A stretch of 64,000 bases of DNA. It comes from Siphonodentalium dalli (lineage: Eukaryota > Mollusca > Scaphopoda > Gadilida > Siphonodentaliidae). Positions 59,043 through 64,000 of the stretch are shown in pieces. Numbering within the stretch: position 1 is the stretch's first letter; every line of letters starts with the position of its first letter. The notes under the pieces were generated by a model that did no database searches, was not told where the DNA came from, and worked only from the letters and a program-made list of their open reading frames with translations. Location: NCBI GenBank assembly GCA_032622095.1, contig CP136064.1, positions 7,123,512-7,187,511 of the forward strand. Direction: 5' to 3'. The translations under genes and the position numbers were made by a program.

Positions 59043-62000
59043 CACACTGTCCAATCGGCTCGCGGAATACCAGTGTGAACGGCGGAATACCAGTGTTGTA
59101 CAGGAGAATACCAGTGTTTTTAAGCGATATGATGGTACCATAATTAGAACTGGACGGCTAAATAACATGACAAAAGACAATGGAAAGGTATGAGCGATCC
59201 ATTTTACATTTACCCAGTGGAGGGGTCACCTGGTGATGTTCAGTTCGACTCTGGGCGATCTGGCCTTCGTTTAAAGCAGAAAAATAGGGTGTACAAACTC
59301 GTAGGGTGGAGGTCAAATTTTGCCCTAATCGGTATTCTAGTGCGTTTTGTTTGATTCCTGAGCATAACTTGCGGAATTTTTTATAAAATTCCTACATCGG
59401 AATCTATTGGCAAAACGTGCACATCGAAATCACTGGCGTGTATTAGTTGGAAATACACGAAAATAAATCGAAACGAGGGGCGGTGATCACAGAAAATGGC
59501 ACGGCGAACTACCAGTGCATGCCAACGAGGGCTACCAGTGCCAAATTTTCTTTATATGGTAAGTTATATCGGGTATATGTCGGGGGATGTTTTAGATTCG
59601 GTTTAAGCTATAGGAATGTCTCATCCCCTCATCAAATTTGGGCACAATCGATCTAGAATGGTACATGTGTGGGTCTCTTGATATGAAAGTTCGAAATTTT
59701 AAGTACGGCGATACTCAACATTGGTGGAACATAAAGTAACAATTTAGTTGACAAGAGTTTAAATTTCCCTTTATTCGGTATTGGCACTGAGTTAGTTCCA
59801 TATCAATTGGATTCAAACAGTTAGTTTAAACTAATGTTTAACATTTGCAAATAAGTCTATCATTAAATAGGGAAGACGTTCTAATTCTAATGGAATGATA
59901 TTTCTAATTATCGCAGCAAATGTTGCATATATGGGGTAGACTTGTTCCCAAAATTTAGAAAGTAATTGATATTATGGGGCATGCATATCTTTGCCTATAT
60001 GTTGAGTTCTTCGTCGATTTTAAGGCGTTGCCGTATGTATATGCATGCATGGATATGTGTGTGTCATTATTTGATGTATTGGATGTCTTAACTAAAGATG
60101 AATGAGTTATATATATGTGTGTATATATATGTATGTGCTGATGAATCAGTGAGTGATTGGCGAGTCGATGGTTGGCTGGATTATTTTTGGTTGATCGTTG
60201 CGTGGTGATTGGACGTATGTTGTGGATACGTGTACAAATAGATTGATATATTTTATGACTGAGTGTGCATATGGATAAATCTAGGGGTTTATTTTATGCA
60301 TACCTAATTTTCTCTTTATTTTTCTCTTTTCAGAAAAGGAAAGCGTGGCAATCAATGGGACAAGAGGAAAAGAATAAAATTTGAAGAAAAAAAACGGAAA
60401 CGGACACGATAGTGAAAATGCGGAGCCAGATGTGACTGGGCCAGTAACACCGGGGTCACAGTCAGGTGTGCTCAGCAAGCAACTTTCATGGGCGCCCTTT
60501 AAGAGAGCGATCTATAACCGCGGGATCATCCCAGCAAGGAGAGTGCTTTTTCAACAAGGAGGCACGATGGATATTCAATACCAGCTAAAGCAACAACCGC
60601 CTTAAAAGGAACTGGATATACTTGAAAGACATAAAAACTTTTTTCGATCTGATTGCTAAAGAAAAATTCCCGATGGAGAACATTTCATTCCGTGTATTTA
60701 TCGAGACAGTTCGGTTGTTTTCCCTAAATTCAACCACGCAAATGAGATAATCCGCGGAGACAACGGCATTCTGGAAAACAGGATACAGGCTTTTTGGAGA
60801 ACAAATCAACTTGCTTATAAACAATATAAACATATAAACAAGGCAGCATAACTGATAGATGTCGCAACCAATCACCGCGGATTATATTTAAAGCAATTGA
60901 TTTATTCGCCACTCACCATTAGGCCAAACAGATTTTGGCATTTTATAATGTAATTGTTCAGCTACTGTACAAATTCGGAAAATTGCATTTAAAGTGATAT
61001 GAAACACTCCGGTAGGGTGATCAAATAGAAATGGAGAACAATCTTGTTCAAAGTAGTTATGTTTACAAATATTATATGTATATTGACAACACATATCGTC
61101 ATTCTTATATATTAATTAAATGCAGTGACTGTCGACGACGAAATCATTTTCGTTAGTTTATCGCCGATAGATGCGTCCCGAATCGAGTAGTAAATATTTA
61201 CAATTTAGCGTAGTTCTGACAATGTTTTCTATGGAGCGGTACGGTTGATTTGCTTGAAGTTTCGGTTATGTTAATATAATGCTATATACATCCCTCCAGT
61301 TGGCAGCACATTAATGCTAACTTATCAGTTTCACGCACCCGAATAAGTACACAATATGTCTTTAAACTGACGTATCCCAATAGTTTTAAGAACATCAATT
61401 CTACAAAAACGCCATATTCTGACCTGGACATCATGAAATTTGTTCTATATTTTACACTAACTTTGAGTATCGACATATATAGTTGAAGTTTCGTACTTTC
61501 CTATTATAGATCCACATATTTACCCTTCTAGATCAACTTTGTCGTTATTTTGGGAATGGTGAGGCATTTCGGGTGCCCGGTGCTCTGTATGATGCGTTCA
61601 TCGACATATACCCGATATAACTTACCATATAAAGAAAATTTGGCACTGGTAGCCCTCGTTGGCATGCACTGGTAGTTCGCCGTGCCATTTTCTGTGATCA
61701 CCGTCCCTCGTTTCGATTTATTTTCGTGTATTTCAAACTAATACACGCCAGTGATTTCGATGTGCACGTTTTTCCAATATATTCCGCTGTCGGAATTTTA
61801 TAAAAAAATTCCGCAAGTTATGCCCAGGAATTAAACAAAACGCACTAGAATACCGATTAGGGCAAAATTTGATCTCCACCCTACGAGTTTGTAGACCCTA
61901 TTTTTCTGCTTTAAACAAAGGCCAGATCGACAAGAGTCGAACTGAACATCACCAGGTGACCTCTCCACTGGGTAAATGTAAAATGGATCGCTCATACCTT

Positions 62001-62142
62001 TCCATTGTCTTTTGTCATGTTATTTAGCCGTCCAGTTCTAATTATGGTACCATCATATCGCTTAAAAACACTGGTATTCTCCTGTACAACACTGGTATTC
62101 TGCCGTTCACACTGGTATTCCGCGAGCCGATTGGACAGTGTG
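59043..62142. mobile_element. 3.1-kb element with 540-bp terminal inverted repeats
   Basis: The left TIR (59043-59582) and right TIR (61602-62142) are inverted copies at well over 90 percent by eye. They begin CACACTGTCCAATCGGCTCG and end at GGGTATATGTCG. Five bases, ATATA, flank both sides (59038-59042, 62143-62147), a candidate target duplication although AT-rich. TACCAGTGTNNNNNNGGAATACCAGTGT-type words repeat near each terminus (59069, 59090, 59108 and the mirror). The 2.0-kb interior encloses a decayed coding exon on the plus strand. CAC ends with a 5-bp duplication recall Transib, but I have no transposase homology, so the superfamily is open. Confidence 0.75.
60334..60837 (+). pseudogene. 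Decayed protein-coding exon inside the long-TIR element
   Basis: A polypyrimidine tract and CAG (60318-60333) look like a splice acceptor. Reading follows three frames in turn. The first gives a basic stretch (KGKRGNQWDKRKRIKFEEKK). The second, 60381-60605, includes PVTPGSQSGVLSKQLSWAPF and YNRGIIPARRVLFQQGG. The third, 60607-60837, includes KDIKTFFDLIAKEKFPMENI, FRVFIETVRLFSLNSTT and, after TAA at 60748, TAFWKTGYRLFGEQINLL. Composition looks coding, unlike its surroundings, but I do not recognise the family. It has two frameshifts and one stop and is dead. Confidence 0.45.
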
Positions 62143-62147
62143 ATATA

Positions 62148-62619
62148 GTGTGGTTAAAATAACCAAGATTCCTGGAGAATGAGAACAAACAGATGTATAC
62201 AATCATTTTTATTTAGCATTGCTATGACCCAGCTTCACGCCGAGGTAGTATGGGTTACGTAGGGTCAGTTGTTCCCATCGATTAAGATATGGGCGAGCGT
62301 GATTTTCCTTTCACCACCATTGACCGACAGTTTACGCAGAGTAAATAAAGATGAACAACTCTACTATGACGAGATATCTTGTAATACTGGTTACAATGAT
62401 GTAAATATTTTCAACAGGGCTCATGGAAACCTATTAGTGCACGCATACAGTCTCGAATATAAGGCCCATGTCCTGAATATTTGTAAAATGTGAACAATTT
62501 ACATTTGGGGTATATTTGTATATATCTTGTGTGTTCGTTGTTCGTAACAATAGGATCAATATCGCATTAAAATACTGTCATGTTTCACATTGCACTAACA
62601 AATTCACAACGAACGGTTC
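62148..62619. other. Gene-free stretch
   Basis: No supported feature to the right of the long-TIR element. Confidence 0.4.
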
Positions 62620-62864
62620 TCTTCTGTGACAATGGCTATTTTATGGGAATTGATAAAGAAGAGGTGTGCTGTATTTTTCGAAATAATGAACTCCATTGTC
62701 AAACTCCAGGCAGAAAAATCGCCCATCGCTCCGCTGAGATACCACTGCCATAAAGACATTTGGTAAGGATTTCTTACGTGTTCTTAGTTCTTATGTTTTA
62801 GGATTAAAATTGTCGATGTCTGGCTCAGTTCATATTGTTCTTATCAATACCGAAATAATTACCA
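62620..62864 (-). repeat. Dispersed repeat, inverted partner of the window start
   Basis: It matches 1-165 and 425-490 in reverse. Here the two blocks are contiguous (AATGAACTCCATTGTCAAAC), so this copy lacks the satellite-bearing insertion of the left copy. Part of it (GAAGAGGTGTGCTGTATTTT and AATGAACTCCATNG) recurs at 63090-63135. Confidence 0.75.
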
Positions 62865-63024
62865 TTATTGCAAACTTGTGGTGGTCAAAATAAGATAATA
62901 GGTGACTATATATAGTTCAGACGATATGTAAAAATAGATGTATCGGTCCGCAAAGTCCCATCCATGTGGCAGTGCTATATCGCAGTGATAACGTAGAGGG
63001 CGCTTTGTGGAGTTTGCTCATTTG

Positions 63025-63175
63025 TAAGGCATTGTATCAACAGAGATGAGTTTTTAAAGTGGCAAAGGCTGTTTTATGGGAAATGATAAGAAGAGGTGTG
63101 CTGTATTTTTTTCGAAATAATGAACTCCATGGTAACGTATTGTATCAACAGAGATGTGTTTTTAAAGTGGCTCGA
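63025..63175 (+). repeat. Local duplication of ~40-75-bp segments
   Basis: ATTGTATCAACAGAGATG[AT]G with TTTTTAAAGTGGC occurs at about 63033 and 63137, around a second copy of the 62640-62700 segment. Confidence 0.75.
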
Positions 63176-63376
63176 TCGTCTTTTAAGTTAGATCCTTTAT
63201 AATCGTATTTAAATTCCTAAAAAACAAAGACACCGTTCAGTAGATTTGGGCCCTGTCATATCTTTCGAAATAGTTCACACATATATGTGGGTGTCACCAC
63301 CCTCTTCTGTTGGTACGCTGGATTCAGACATTTTTCAGTCATGCGGTACGCGGGATTCAAACCCATCTGTTAAAGA

Positions 63377-63830
63377 TACGTGCGGCGTTGGCGATGGGTA
63401 TGCTGTTAAAATATTCAGCTCCGTCAAAAACTGCCATAAACAGAAAGAGTAGTAAAATATAGATAGATCTTGTTCTTATACCAATCAGAAATATGGCATA
63501 AACAGTATGTTATTGTCAAATGTTTTTCCTTTGTTATGTAAACAAAAGCAAAAAAACGTTACAGAACCTGGTTTTTGTTTAGATCCTGATATGGTAAACA
63601 TAAAGAGCGTTATTTCTTACTGTTTTCCTGATATGGAAATAATAAAAAGCGTTTATATCATTTGTGTGTGATTAATCAATATAATTACGCTGTGTTATGT
63701 AAAACTTCTGTAACACGAGCAGGTTCTTGTTTACGTACACCATCGTACGCCTTGACGACGCTATATTATTTACGCGCTGATTATGTTTGGCATATGAGCA
63801 AATCTATATATATTTTAATATTCCTTCTGT
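63377..63830 (+). repeat. ~470-bp dispersed element
   Basis: This is the inverted partner of 15121-15595 and carries a pair of motifs, CCTGATATGGTAAACATAAA with GAGCGTT and CCTGATATGGAAATAATAAA with AAGCGTT. Next to its low-coordinate end the minus strand has GGGTTTGAATCCCGCG (about 63345-63362), a good B-box resemblance, but no A box is identified at the right spacing. Confidence 0.7.
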
Positions 63831-63919
63831 TGATGGCGATTTGAACAAATATGAATATTTCTGCAATGAACGCCGCCCGTGCCTTTAACTGATACTCGGG
63901 ATTCATATGCCCATTTTAA

Positions 63920-64000
63920 CCCTTTACACAACAAACCGGCGCAAAACGCCCAAATAGAGCTTCAACAGCCTAAAATATCTTCGGTCTGTCTCAATAACAC
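63920..64000 (+). mobile_element. piggyBac-like MITE, cut by the window end
   Basis: TTAA (63916-63919) followed by CCCTTTACACAACAAACCGG and ATCTTCGGTCTGTCTCAATA matches the left end of the 51982-52341 subfamily. The remainder lies outside the window. Confidence 0.85.

Noticed and set aside
59043-62142. Firm assignment to Transib or a RAG-like transposon
   Set aside because: CACACTG ends and a 5-bp flank are suggestive, but the duplication is AT-rich, the TIRs are far longer than typical, and no transposase motif is seen.

Overview
The window reads as non-coding, repeat-rich nuclear DNA of an invertebrate animal, most likely a mollusc and possibly a bivalve. The evidence is a decayed Jockey/CR1-type LINE reverse transcriptase, many short inverted-repeat (MITE-like) elements with animal-type target duplications, tRNA-derived SINE heads, and degenerate interspersed repeats (around 11.2, 40.7 and 51.0 kb) of a style I associate with bivalve genomes. 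The organism call is inference. I see no intact cellular gene. The longest open frames, up to 1,390 codons at 2.3-6.4 kb, are products of a 33/36-bp satellite whose period is a multiple of three. Layout, left half: 0-0.8 kb holds dispersed-repeat fragments and a one-unit version of the satellite; 0.82-6.94 kb is the 33/36-bp satellite with an internal ~1.94-kb duplication; 6.96-7.17 kb is a TA-flanked MITE; 7.9-11.9 kb has mixed dispersed repeats, a second TA-flanked MITE and a SINE head; 12.0-13.95 kb has 76/52-bp and 35-bp tandem arrays ending in a tRNA-like A box; 16.1-19.7 kb is a run of minisatellites, one of them interrupted by a LINE 3-prime tail; 21.3-22.5 kb has two TTAA-flanked MITEs; 23.4-31.2 kb has more minisatellites, one split by a truncated LINE; 31.54-31.79 kb is a nested palindrome with a perfect 8-bp target duplication. 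Right half: 32.0-32.9 kb is a higher-order repeat; 36.9-40.3 kb holds three related copies of a multi-hairpin TTAA MITE; 41.4-45.7 kb is a 28-bp satellite; 46.5-48.9 kb is a 5-prime-truncated LINE; 49.1-50.8 kb is a degenerate ~58-bp minisatellite; 51.5-52.35 kb has two adjacent foldback MITEs; 52.95-56.13 kb is a 3.2-kb foldback with minisatellite arms; 59.04-62.14 kb is a 3.1-kb element with 540-bp terminal inverted repeats that encloses a decayed protein-coding exon. By my tally about a third of the window is tandem repeat. There is no gene pathway to describe. What links the parts is transposition: satellites carry mobile-element flanks, LINEs have landed in minisatellites, and hairpin modules are shared between TTAA-element subfamilies with different termini. 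The least explained structures are the 59.0-62.1 kb long-TIR element, the 52.9-56.1 kb foldback, and the modular TTAA hairpin elements. All identities were judged by eye; no alignment or database search was run.
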